A stretch of DNA of 64,000 nucleotides from NCBI GenBank assembly GCA_037953625.1, contig CM075649.1, positions 106,273,290-106,337,289 of the forward strand, written 5' to 3'. The position numbers and the translations under genes were made by a program. This document shows, piece after piece, positions 19,957 through 31,840 of this stretch (its first letter is position 1; every line of letters begins with the position of its first letter). The notes under the pieces are model-generated. The model saw nothing but the letters and a program-made list of their open reading frames with translations, made no database searches and was not told the origin of the DNA. This DNA comes from Crotalaria pallida. Lineage: Eukaryota; Streptophyta; Magnoliopsida; Fabales; Fabaceae.

Positions 19957-22900
19957 ATGGCTTCCAGTAGTGAAGGAAATGGAAATAGCAACATCCAGAA
20001 GGTGTTCATCGGGGGTGCTACGACAAAGGCGACCCCTCCGACCCAGGCCTCGATCTCTGCGCTAGTGAATCCAGGAATCACTCTGGGTGGCAGGAGGCTG
20101 AACTTTATCCCAGCCAACCAGGGGAGCGACGACGCCAACTCTCCATCCGACACTCCAGAAGATGACCAAGAGCGCCCTGAATAAGAACCCAGCAGCGAAA
20201 GAGAAAGAGTGAGCCACATCAAGATCCCTCATGTAGAAGGAGATCAAAACACTCAGGTGGTGATACCGGCTGCGATCCTCAACTCCCTGATGTCTAACCA
20301 GAGCGTGTGGGCTGACATGGTGGCGGAATACAAAGCGCAGTCCGCAAAAACGAAGGAGGAGAATGAGGCCCTGAGCGCGAAACTAAGGGAAGAAGAGGAG
20401 GCGCGCATGGAAGCAGAACTAGCGAAAATGAGAGCGAGGCTGGAAAGCGAGTTTCGGCACGAGACACGCGGGGAACGAGTCAGCATGGAAGATGCCCCTG
20501 TGACACAAGCGGAACTGAAACGCATTCTCCAGGCGCATAAGAAGGAAACAACCTGGTAATAGACTTAAACCCTCCTTTTACTGCTGACGTAGCTGCCTAT
20601 CGTTATCCCCCGGGGGTATGCACCTCCTGCTTTCCGAAAATTCGATGGGACCGGAAGCGCACGAGAGCACCTAATGACTTATGTGGATGATCTGGGGATT
20701 TATAGCGCGGACCACTGTTTGAGGCTTAGGGAGTTTTCAAAATCCCTCACTGGGCGTGCCTTTACTTGGTATTCTAAGCTGCGACCAGCTTCCATCCACA
20801 CCCGGGAAGATATAACCATAGAATTCTGCAATAAATTCCTGGAGGAAGAAGGCGCTATCCACATCATGGACCTTGGGCGTGTCAGGCAACGGGCAGGAGA
20901 GGGTCTGGTGCCCTTCATCAAACGGTACAGAGACAGAGCGCTCCATTGCAAAGAGACCCTACCCGAGGTGGACCTGGTCTATGGATGCATCAAGAGCATC
21001 GAAGACGGATCACAGATATTCCTAGCGCTCAGTAAAATCACTACCTTTACGGAGCTGCTAGGGAGAGCGCTTGATGTCTCGGAGGCAATGAGAAAGCAAG
21101 GAAAAAGAACTAAGGAACAGGTTGTTTTCAATGTGAACGCCGTGGATGACAAGAGGAAAAGGAGTTATAGGGCCATGCCGCCTCCAAGAAATTATGAGAA
21201 GAGGGAGCCTCCACCGAAACTTCCGATATCCAGAGAGCTCGTGTACCAGCTAGTGGAGGAGTGGTTGAAGGATGGCATCCTCACCGAGAGGGTAGAAAAG
21301 CGTCCGTTGACTCGTCAGGAATATGAAGACCCTGAGTTCTGTATATTGCATAGGCAAAGGAGTCACGACATCATGGATTGCTGCGTGATCAGAGCCGTTT
21401 TCCAGAAGCAATTGGCAGCCGGGAAGGTGTTGCTACCAGAGGGTGACGCAGAAGAAAGCCTGGGCGTGCGCCCTTTGCCTAGGCATGATGTAAATGTCAT
21501 TCTGTCTGGCAGAGACGACCTCCTGGAGGAAATCGAAGAGGAGGAGATAGTGGAAGAAGAGCTGAGAAGGGGACTCGTGAAGACCAGGGGGTTCAGAGCT
21601 CTGTTTGATCAGTTAAGGTTGGGAGCGGATGTGAGAAATTAAGCGGCGCACGCTCTGGCAGACGTAATAGTAAGAAAAGGCGGCAACACCAGCGCTGCAC
21701 TCATACCAGCAACCAGGGTGGCCAAGGCGCACGCTTCGTCGGTAATGTTCAGGGAGCCACAGCAACCCCACCCAGGATTCTGTCACAACAGGCCATTATA
21801 TGTAGAGGTTGTGGTCAAAGGCGTACGCGTGAGACGCGCTCTCATAGACAATGGTTCAGGGGTAAACATCATCCCTACCTACATCTTTGCCAAGCTAGGA
21901 ATACCCAAGGAAAGGCTTAAGAAAACGGAAACCGCACTGAACACCTTCAATGGGGGCTTGGTTACGGCAAGGGCATGCGTTGTAATCAACCTCGAAGTAG
22001 GACCCATCAAGACACTAAACACCTTCCACATCGTAGATGAGGACCCCAACTACCACATCCTGCTAGGTCGCCCTTGGATTCACTTGCATAGATGTATCCC
22101 TTCCACGTTGCATCAATGCGTGAAATCCATGTACAAGGGGCAGGACATCGAGATCCCAACAACGAAGGCGCCTTTTGAAGCGTCAGAATTACACCTGATC
22201 GATGCGTCAGTATTCGATGAACTGACCCCTCCAGGAGTCACTGGGATAGGAAGGGAATCGAAGGTGCAACTTAAGAGGAAAGAAAATATTGAAGAGCCCG
22301 AGAAAAGGGTATCAGTGTTCAAAAGACTTCGTCAGCCAGAAGGCGCGCAAGGATCAGGATCGAGAGCCAAACTCAAGCTACAAAAGCAGCACCGTCCTCA
22401 TGGAGGATCCAGGTGGGCCATCCTCTAGGAACTCGCGGGGCCAGCCAAGCCCACACTAAGAGACTTGGCTAGCCCCACCCTCATGAGCTAAAGGGGGAAG
22501 CAAGGTTCGCTTCGCATGAGGAGGTTATGCACGCTCAGGAACAAGGGAATGAAGCCGATGGTCTAGAACAACTAGAGGAAGTCAACGTGGGGGAGGAAGG
22601 CGAGCACAGGCCACTTTTCATCGCCTCTTCGCTCCCTCACTCAGAAAAAGCAGAATTGGTCTCCCTTTTGAAGGAGTTTCGGGAAGTGTTCGCCTGGGGA
22701 TATGAAGAAATGCCGGGACTCAGCCCCAGACTAGTGACACACAACTTGGCAGTAAAAGCCGACGCCGTGCCGGTAAAGCAGCCGCCTAGGAAGTTCAGTC
22801 CAGAAATTGAAAAGGCAATCAAAGATGAAGTCGAGAAGTTATTGAGGGCACGTTTCATCAAGCCTATACAACACCCAACTTGGTTGGCCAACATAGTCCC

Positions 22901-25900
22901 CGTAAAGAAGAAAAATGACCAGATTAGGTGTTGCGTGGATTTCAGATACCTAAACAGGGCGTGCCCCAAGGACGATTTCCCGCTGCCACATATTGACAGT
23001 ATGGTGGATGCGACGGCAAAGCATGAACGCTTCTCTTTCATGGATGGTTTTAGTGGCTACAATCAGATAAGAATGGCAGAGGGAGACGAAGAAAAGACCG
23101 CCTTCAGGACACCAGTAGGAAACTTCTTCTATGTGGTCATGCCGTTTGGACTCAAGAATGCCGAGGCGACATATCAGAGGGCGATGACGACGATCTTTCA
23201 TGACATGATGCACGACACCGTGGAAGATTATGTTGATGACATAGTGGTCAAGTCAAGAAAGAAAGAACAGCACTTGGAACATCTGAGAGCCGTCTTTATC
23301 AAGTGTAAAAGATACAAGTTGATGATGAACCCTCTCAAGTGCAAGTTCAGAGTTTCCTCTGGAGACTTCTTGGGATTCAAGGTCCATAAAGAAGGCATCT
23401 CGGCCGATGCAAGGAAGGTCAAGGCGGTAAGGGAAATGAGGCCGCCCCGTACCAAGAAGGAGTTGCAGCAGATGATGGGCAAACTACGATACATCCGCAG
23501 GTTCGTACCAGCTTTAGGAGAATTGATGGGACCCATGAGGGGACTTCTCAAAGGAAAAGAGACTTTCAAATGGGAGGAGGCACATCAAGACGCCTTTGAA
23601 AGAGTTAAGAAGGCTTTGGCGTCACCTCCAGTGATGATACCACCGCAAAAGGGAGTACCGCTCAGAGTGTACATGGTCGTGACCCAAACAGCAGTAAGCG
23701 GACTCTTTTCGCAAGAGGATGAGGGGACAGAGCGCCCCGTCACCTATTGGAGAAGGATGTTAAAAGGGGAAGAGACCAGGTACTCCGCCCAGGAAAAGCA
23801 GTGTTTAGCTCTGGTGTACGCCTCCCAGAAGTACCGCCACTATTTCCAGGCACATACCATTCAGGTGGTAAGCAAGGCGGCAGGGGTCAAGTATTTGTTG
23901 CAAGGTGCTGTTCTCACAGGAAGGATAAGCAAGTGGGCACTCACTATAGCTGAGTATGAAATAGTTTTAGTGATGCCTACTGCATTGAAAATCCAAGCTT
24001 TGGCGGACCTGATGTCCATCTGCGCTGCACAAGGAGAAGAGGAAGATGCTGAGCCTGTCAACATGTGCGAGAAACCTGGAGTATGGACGCCGATGTTCGA
24101 CGGCACGCCTTCATCACCCAAAGGCGGTGCCGGGGTCACTTTGACGAATGAAAGGGGAGATGAGTTGGCTTTTGCTTTCTAGCTTGAGTTCCAATGCACC
24201 AACAATGAAGCTGAGTACGAGGCTCTGTTGCTAGAACTCGATGTGGCAGAAGAGTTGGGAATTCAGAGAATCATCATCAAAGGAGACTCAAATCTGGTGG
24301 TAAGGTAATTAAAGGGCGAGTACGGCGTAAAGGAGACATCTTTAGCGTTATGCAGGGAAAGGGCACAACGAGCTTTGACCAGATTTAAAATAGTCTCTGG
24401 AGCACGTGCCGAGAGCAGAAAACAGAAAGGCAAACGCCCTGGCCACTTTGGGGAGCAAAGCGGTAATGACTGAAGGTGAGCATTTGGTGCACTTCAGGAA
24501 AGCATACCAACCCGAAACCCAAAATGGTGTACAGGAAAACCAGGCAAGTGAGGATTGGAGGGCTCAGGTCGTGGAGGAACTCCGCAGCAAAGCGATAACA
24601 AAGGCAACCAGAGATTTTTGCCTCCTAAAAGGGGGACTGTATAAAAGGAGTGCTGATGGTTTGCTCATGAAGTGTGTCAGTGGAGAAGAAGGGGTCCAGA
24701 AGATGACAAAGCTACATGATAGCATCTGTGGGCAGGTAGGCCCTGGTTTGTACAGAAGGATGCAGAGGATGGGGGTATTTTGGCCTAATATGAAGGCGCG
24801 ATGCGATCTGCTCCAAAAAGCGTGCTATCAATGTCAAGACGCTAAGGAGGAACTTGAAGTTCATCTGGTCGAGGAAGATTGGGCCAGACCCATACAAGAG
24901 TATCTGGAAAGCGGCATCCTCCCGGAGGACTACATGGAGGCAGAAAGGGTAAAGAGGAGGTCTGAACATTACTTCTTGGAGAAAGGCGAACTGTTCAAAA
25001 GGAATTTCGCTGGAGGCATCTTCAGATGTATTGGCAAGGAAGATCAGGTCAAAGTCATGAAAGAGGTACACAGAGGGTCTTGCGGAAGACATCAAGGGGG
25101 GAAGTCACTCTGGAACGAGCTATTAAGGATTGCCTACTACTGGCCAAACATGAAGGAAGACTCCTTCGATTTCGCTAAGAAGTGTGTACAGTGTCAGAAA
25201 CACGACAACAAGATCCATGCACCCGCTTTAGCCATGAAAGGACTTAGTTCGCCTTATCCATTCCACACATGGGCGATGGATTTCGTAAGCCCAATCGACC
25301 CGCCATCCAGAGGAAAGAAGTGGATCCTTGCGGCAATAGAGCACTCCACCAAGTGGGTCGAGGCGATAACATGCAAAAAGGCAGACGTGGACACCACGGT
25401 GCAATTCATCAAAGAACACATCATATGCCGATTCGGATTACCAAAGAAGATAGTGTCAGACAATGGGACCCACTTCATCAACAAGAAGGTAGAGCAAGTC
25501 ATGGAAGAGTACGGAATAACACACCACAGGTCCACTCCCTACTACCCCCAATCCAACGGTCAAGCGGAATCCACTAACAAGATCCTCATCAAGATTTTGG
25601 CTAAGAAAGTGGAAGACGCGCCCACTGAATGGAGTGAGTATTTGCCGCTTGCTCTCTAGGCGTATCGCGTGACCAAGCATGGCTCGACGAAAGCAACGCC
25701 ATTCTCCCTGGTCTACGGAGCAGAAGCAACGCTGCCTTCAAAAATGATGGTTCCCTCTGCCCGAATGATAACGCAAAACGAAGAAGGCGCAGAGAACAGG
25801 CTAGCAGCACTGGAAGGCGCTAGGGACAGGGCGCATGAGGAGCTCCTCAAGCACCAGAGGCGTGTCATGCTGTCATACGAAAAAATGGTGAGGCCACGAA

Positions 25901-26103
25901 TGTTTGCTGAAGGCGAGCTCGTTCTAAAGGCAACGGACGCAGTCATGCTGAATATTCACACCAGCAAGTGGACACCCAAGTGGCAAGGGCCATACATCGT
26001 GCAGGAGGCGCATCCTAATGGGTACTGTCTTTTGCTTGACCCAAACACCCAAAGAAAAGTAGGACCTTTAAATTTCAAATATATTAAGAAATATTATACT
26101 TAG
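19957..26103 (+). pseudogene. gag-pol: gag-pol of element C, broken by stops and frameshifts
   Basis: The start MASSSEGN at 19957 follows the primer site. Gag covers about 19957-21640, with a Glu-rich coiled coil and a Gag core around GRAFTWYSKLRP. Protease shows ALIDNGSGVNIIP at about 21836. RT and RNase H lie at 22527-24060 (YVDD at about 23232), the additional RNase H at about 24080-24400, and integrase from 24406, with SDNGTHF and PQSNGQAEST. Defects: TAA 20182, a 70-bp out-of-frame patch at about 20548-20618, TAA 21640, TAG 24180, TAA 24306, a one-base shift near 24393, and TAG 25657 where relatives have Trp. Between protease and RT the frame changes by -1 (22428 to 22473), possibly an Ogre-type intron. 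The copy is non-functional. Confidence 0.92.
22437..22476 (+). other. Hairpin at the protease-RT junction of element C
   Basis: GGGGCCAGCCAAG (22437-22449) and CTTGGCTAGCCCC (22464-22476) can pair over 12 of 13 positions with a 14-nt loop. The stem begins eight nt after the TAG at 22426-22428 that ends the protease frame. Confidence 0.55.
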
Positions 26104-26269
26104 TTTTCTATGAAGAAGGAAAATATTTTTTTTTAGTGACTCTCTGGCGAAAGGAACATGTACCCCATCCTGTGAAATTAATGAAAATGTTTTGAACTCG
26201 CCTTTCCACGAAAACGTTTCTTGGATTACCCTGTTTTAAACGAAAGCTCTGCTTCACAATTAGTAATGA

Positions 26270-26271
<2 letters not shown>

Positions 26272-26332
<61 letters not shown>
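26272..26332. repeat. (AT)n microsatellite, about 30 units
   Basis: An uninterrupted AT dinucleotide run lies in the 3' untranslated region after gag-pol of element C. Confidence 0.95.
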
Positions 26333-26336
<4 letters not shown>

Positions 26337-26732
26337 GAGGGTGTATGCATGACAAGGAAAAGTGGAAGTCCCTCCCCTGTAAACATGAAATCTGTAGGAA
26401 AGTGCTCTCAAACGAAAGAGCCAAAAAGCCAATCGCGAGATCTAAAGCCGAGGGATGCCTTTGGAAAAGGAACCGGGGCATTAAGACCAAAGGCGGTTGG
26501 ATCGTACCGCGGGCATGTAACGCCTTATCGCGGCACCCGGATAGACCTCTCAGAAAACGAATTTCCGGGATCAAACGCGGGCGAAGTATGTCATATCGCG
26601 AGACTAGAAAAGGTCCCGGGAAACAAGGGCGTTAGTCTTAAACGCGGGCGGAAAATCTGTAGAAAAAGAGGTTGGCTAACGAAAGATCCAAGGCGATCCG
26701 TTAGTTTGCAAAGAAGTGGCAAGACTTGGAAG

Positions 26733-27426
26733 GCGTGCCCAATTGCACCCTAAAGAAAAGAAAAGCGTGCCCAATGTGCACCCGAAAGAAAAGAAAGGCG
26801 TGCCCAATGTGCACCCCCAAAGAAAATAAAAGCGCGCCCAATGTGCACCTCCAAAGAAAAGAAAAGCGTGCCCAATGTTCACCCGAAAGAAAAGAAAGGC
26901 GTGCCCACTGTGCACCCCCAAAGAAAAGAAAAGCGTGCCCAATGTGCACCCGAAAGAAAAGAAAGGCATGCCCAATGTGAACCCCCAAAGAAAAGAAAAT
27001 CGTGCCCAATGTGCACCCCCAAAGGAAAGAAAAGCGTGCCCAATGTGCACCCGAAAGAAAAGAAAGGAGTGCCCAATGTGCACCCCCAAAGAAAAGAAAA
27101 GCGTTCCCAATGTGCACCCCCAAAGAAAAGAAAAGCGTGCCCAATGTGAACTCGAAAGAAAAGAAAAGCGTGCCCAATGTGCACCCGAAAGAAAAGAAAA
27201 GCGTGCCCAATGTGCACCCCCAAAGAAAAGAAAAGCGTGCCCAATGTGCACCCGAAAGAAAAGAAAAGCGTGCCCAATGTGCACCCGAAAGAAAAGAAAG
27301 GCGTGCCCAATGTGCACCCTAAAAAAAGAAAAATGTGCCCAATGTGCACCCTAAAGAAAGGAAAAGTGTTCCCAATGTGCACCCTAAAGAAAAAGAAAAA
27401 AGCGTGCCCAACGCGCACCCTGAAAA
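26733..27426. repeat. Tandem array of 33/34-bp units in element C
   Basis: About 21 head-to-tail copies of a unit beginning GCGTGCCCAATGTGCACCC are followed by a purine-rich AAAGAAAAGAAAA part. Two main unit types mix, one with CCCGAAAG (33 bp) and one with CCCCCAAAG (34 bp); they alternate in parts, and the last three copies differ again. Each unit holds the small inverted repeat GTGC...GCAC. Open frames across the array are a product of the repeat, not evidence of a protein. It lies between the convergent 3' ends of gag-pol and the antisense gene. Confidence 0.93.
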
Positions 27427-27751
27427 GTTTGGCGTCTGGGTCCACTATCAACGGCGATCCATGCATGTGATTGTTGTAAAAGAAAAGTCGCAAAGAATTG
27501 ACACCTAAAGGAACACAAAATACATAGAAATGCAAAAGTCGTTCTGTAACAAGCAACGAGTTTTCAGCAGGAGGCGTACGCCGCCCAAGGCGAAGCTAAG
27601 TAAACATGATTAGCAGGAGCCCAAAAAGTAAGGAGCTCAAAGTCAAAGAAATAGCAAAATAAGTTCGAAATGCAACCTAAAAGAAGTTCAGAGGAAACGG
27701 AGACAACATCATAGCAACATAATAAAGCATGACTTGGTGCGAAGTATTGTC
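27427..27751. other. Spacer between the tandem array and the antisense gene of element C
   Basis: No ORF with support is seen. It probably contains the 3' UTR of the minus-strand gene. Confidence 0.5.
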
Positions 27752-30700
27752 CTAAAAAAGGGTGCTCAAAGCAACAGATTTGCAGGCATCTTCGTAAGCC
27801 TTCTTGTTGGCAGCAATCTGATCAAGCTCACTGTTGACACTAGACAATTCAGAATTGGCGTTTGCCAACTTGGAAGAAAGCTCCTCCACCAGAGCAGTAG
27901 CCGAAGCACGCCTTTCCAACAAAGCTTTCTCTTGTTCCTCAACTGCACCTATATCGAAGGGAGGGCGCTGCCGTTCTATCACCGCAATGGCAGAATCCAA
28001 CCAAGGACCGGAATAATGAAGGAGTTCCAAGGAACGTAAGCAATCCAGCAGCAAGGCTTTATCATCCCATGATAAGGCGTCAACGTTGCAGGAAGAAATG
28101 AATTTGACTAGCTTCAATAGAGTCTGCGTGCCGCTCTCCTTAAAGATGCGTGGAAGCAAGTCACTAGGTGGCTGTAATCTAGGATGCGCCTCCATGAAAG
28201 AATTGATGAGCGCCATATTAGCCTCGTCCGCAGCATCAGGAGAGCGAACCGATAGAAAGGCTGCAAAAGGAGTATAAAGTGATGAAAAAACGAGAAGGAC
28301 GCCAATCAAGATATGCAAAATAAAGCAACGCTTACACGAAGAGGGAGTCTCGACGGCAGCCTCCTTCGGAGCTTTTCCTGAGGGTGTTCCCATAGAATTA
28401 GAACTTGAACTTCCCTCGTCCTCCACGGGCGGACCCGTAATAAGAGCGGCACTCTTTTCAATAGCAATGTCAGCAGCTGTCTCAATGATAGGAGCAGCAT
28501 CCTGCATAACGGCGTCCTTGGCCACAAGATCCTCACCTTTGGGAGTAGCGGAGCCAGCATCATTTCCGGTGACCACTTCAACCTCAGGATCAATGGTATC
28601 CTCAGCAATTAAATCGACAATGTCGATCTGTTATTTGTCCAACGCAGGGGGCTCAGTGGAAGCATCCTCAGGAACAAAGGGCACCAGATCAACTGAAGGA
28701 TTACTCTCACCCACGGGAGCAGAGTCCGCATTGGTTGAAGGATCGGAAGCCGAGATGGCCATAAGTGGCTGCACATTCAGGGGGCTGCTTACCCTACCAA
28801 ATGGTACGTAAGTGGCGAAACCAATAGGCACGACCCCCCCTTGTGCGGTAGCAGCCTTGAGGGCAAGCGAAGGAGCCTCTTGGGCGGCAAAGGAAGGAAT
28901 AGAAGGAGACCCCGAGGGAGCTTGAACGTTCTGAGAAGCTCGAGAAGAAAGCACTGGAGACTGCTTACCGTCCGCTTTAGAAGAACCTACAAATAAAAAA
29001 CAGTCAAATAAACGGTAATCAACGCACTCATCAAAAGGGGATAAACCAGTAAAGGAAACAAATACATAAAGGGGAACCAGGGGCAGAAGGAGAAGAGAGA
29101 AGCAAGAGGCCAAAGAGAACTGTTGGAGGCAAGTGAGCGAACCCTGTGTAGAAGATGGAACGGTAGATTTCGAAGAACCTTTGCTCTGAGCAGCATCGCC
29201 CTCAAAAGTAGAAGTCTTTGAGCTCTCGTTTGAATCGCTCTTGTCAGAAGAGGTAGAATAGAAGGCCCGAATGGAAGCCCCAGAAGCAGTCCCTTCATCT
29301 CTATCTAAGTTTACGAGGGCAGGAGAAGAGAGAGTGGAAGGAACAGCCTGGGCGCAAAGACGGCTAGAGCGCCGTGAAGGAACAGGAGTGGAGCTTTTGC
29401 CTTGAGAAGAAGCGGCAGCAGCTCTCCCTTTGGCCTGAGAGGAAGATTTAGAGGCAGGGAGACCGGAAGAGAGAAGTTTGGTGTTACCTTTCTTTGGGGC
29501 AGAAGCAGTGGAGGAAGGGGTCGCCGGAGCCTTGCACTTGCAAGGTACTGGAGGTTCCTTTTCAGCTGAAGCAAAAAGCAGTCAGAGACGTTAATGATAA
29601 ACAAAACACAAAAGGAAAGGGGTCAAACTATAAAACTAGAGTGTACCTTTGCTGATAATCTTTTTGGTAGAAGTGGAGTAGTAAGGATCGTTGTGCACTA
29701 TTGGGACCAAGGGAGTGGTGACAGTACTTGGAGTGCTCTCAAAGCTCTGCAAATGTTGGAGTATGTCACTATGAGAAGTTAGCCAAACACGCAGGACCTC
29801 GCCAGCAGGAAGAGGAGGAATGTGAACTATTGGGACAGGAGAAGGCGTCGAACTAAAGAGTGTGGACTGGAGGGAAGTTTCCACGTCAATAGAATCCAGG
29901 AAAAGAGGACAAGGGGGCTGGTCGTGCCCAAACTGTCTAGCAACACGATCTGACCTGTAAACAAAGGGCCAGAGAGCCCCGCCATGCGCGCTCTTGTTGT
30001 CCATGGTTGCAAAACCCGGAAGGAAGCGCCCGGTTAAGATCAACTTCCACAAGTCGAACACGCCCTCAGTCCTCGCAACGAGATCATTCTGGAGACCCAG
30101 GGCGTCTTCCTGATATAAAGGATGCAATTTCTCCCTACCCAGTAGGAAGTCGCCCAGGTAGGGTATGAAAACAAAGCTTTTCTCGTGGTCAATAATTTGT
30201 ACAAGGTGACGCCTTGGCTTCTCCAAGTACCAACACCACGAACGTGGTTCTAAGGCATCAGCATTGGCATCAGAAGCAATTTCAGGAAGGAATCTGACTA
30301 GACCATACGAGGGAAAGCGTTCGAATAAAAAACATTGCAGGAAAGACAAGTCAACATAGCAATTGACAGGAAAGCGACCAAAGGAATTCTTCATCTGTTC
30401 TGATATCTGGTCAAGGCGAGCATAGAGACTACCTAAGTAAAGCGAAGAAAGAGGCAGGCGAATACCCTCAGCAAGAATGCAAGCAAAGATAAAAATGGAA
30501 GAACTTACTGATTCCCAAGGAGACCCAGGTAACGCATATCTGCTAAGCCAAAAACCAGCAAAAGCGGCCCTTTTGAGGTGTTGGTCAGTAACAGGACCAC
30601 CCACAAATTTGTCCTCATCAAAGTCACCAAAGAAGTAGCGTACCCAATTCGCGAAAGTGTACTTGAGAGAGGATCTCTGGCTTACTTTTTGGTCTTGAGG

Positions 30701-31537
30701 AACGAGGTTCCCTGTGCCTCGAACCTTCTTTGAGGAAAACCCGTCAGCGTAAGAAGCGCGCCTTTGCTGGAGCAAATCTTTGGAATACCTGGCGCTAGCA
30801 ATAGAAGCATTCTTGAGCTCCTTAGCCAAACCGATGATGCTCTCGTCCACGCTGGAAAGGTCAAGATCACTATATCCAAACGAAGGCAGTTTCAGCAGAA
30901 CAATCACATCCTCTAAAGTTGGGGTAAATTCCCCCCAAGAAGTAAGAAACGTATGAGTCACTGAGCACCAGCGCTGAACCAACATATGCAAGTCCTCTAC
31001 CCTCTTGTTCACGCCTAGGCGAGGGGACGCCTTCACAGCATCGAAAATCCCCACCTGTTTCAAAATCTCCACAAAGGGAGGATCCCGTTGAAAAACGTAG
31101 TCCACCCACTCTACCCAGCCACCTGTAGAAGTGACTCTGACATGAAACCGAAGGTCAGCCCAGGGGAACTTCGAAGAAGCAAGACGGGAGCGAAGAAGAA
31201 AGGGACCCAGCTTACAATGTTCCTTGGAATAAGAAGGCTTGGAACACAGACGCGCTGCGCCCTCCGGGACCACCAGAGCTTTGGATAACTGACCCGTGAG
31301 AAGATTTCCGGATTCCGGAGGTTGAGGGAAAGGAAGCTTGGCACGCGCCCCAGGCGCCCAACGGCGATGCCCTTGATCCACCGGATCAGAACGCGGCGGA
31401 GGGAGAGCATCTAGGAAGCAAAAGGAAAGAGACTGAGGGACATGTTCTTCGGTGGCTTCTCCCTGCATTTGGCTTCCCTCATTAGAAGAAGTGGACTTCT
31501 CCTCCCCAGAACCCGACGGGACTGTGGATTTTGTCAT
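27752..31537 (-). pseudogene. Antisense four-exon gene with plant mobile domain, one nonsense codon
   Basis: The start chosen is the ATG at 31537 (MTKSTVPSG), because upstream codons are pyrimidine-rich leader. Four exons fit: 31537-29647, 29565-29143, 28986-28336 and 28260-27752, all three introns in phase 1. Acceptors are clean (TTGCTTCAG, TTTGTAG, TTTTGCAG), and donors are GTACAC, GTTCGC (weak) and GTAAGC. The spliced frame is 1,158 codons with stop, broken only by TAA at 28633-28631. Exon 1 holds a plant mobile domain (PMD, PF10536 type): THTFLTSWGEFTPTLEDVIV, then WVRYFFGDFDEDKF and FAGFWLSRYALPG. Exons 2-3 are a Ser/Pro/Ala-rich linker. Exon 4 ends in a coiled coil (EELSSKLANANSELSSVN). 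The biochemical function is unknown. PMD proteins are linked to transposon silencing and are also found in plant mobile elements. Confidence 0.8.
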
Positions 31538-31840
31538 CACGCGAAAGCAATTTGGGGACAAAAACGGAAGAAGAAGAATAGAAAGCAAAGAAAAGGATGG
31601 CGAGCTGTGAACGGAGAAAGAGAACGAGAAGTGGTAAGTAAAAGTAACTGAAGGGTTTATGAAAAGCAGTTTGAAAAGAAGTGGAGAACGTCGGAAAGAG
31701 TGAAATCTTATGAGCTGTTGAAACCTCTCCCTCTGTGTACACGTGGAAGGCAGCAAGAGAAGGAGAGAGAAGAGAAAAGACGAATTAGGATTTTCAACAA
31801 AAGGGGAAATTCCTACCCCTTCTGCTGCAAAGGGGGCTAT
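31538..31840 (-). promoter_or_regulatory. Leader and candidate promoter of the antisense gene, with polypurine tract of element C
   Basis: On the minus strand this is pyrimidine-rich leader sequence before the ATG at 31537. On the plus strand AAAGGGGGCTAT at 31829-31840 directly precedes the 3' LTR and is the polypurine tract. Three TGGGCY motifs on the minus strand just inside the LTR (31865-31900) could drive the antisense gene; that role is inferred. Confidence 0.45.

Noticed and set aside
26108..26574. Tyr/Ile repeat ORFs near 26272-26332
   Set aside because: They are the translation of an (AT)n run.
26676..27556. Long Cys/Lys-rich and Phe/Gly-rich ORFs on both strands across the 33/34-bp array
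   Set aside because: They are open in nearly every frame because the repeat unit lacks stops; protein-like regularity comes from the DNA repeat.
31538..31756. Extra N-terminal extension of the antisense ORF starting at 31756
   Set aside because: The extra residues come from pyrimidine-rich leader sequence; the ATG at 31537 gives a protein-like start.
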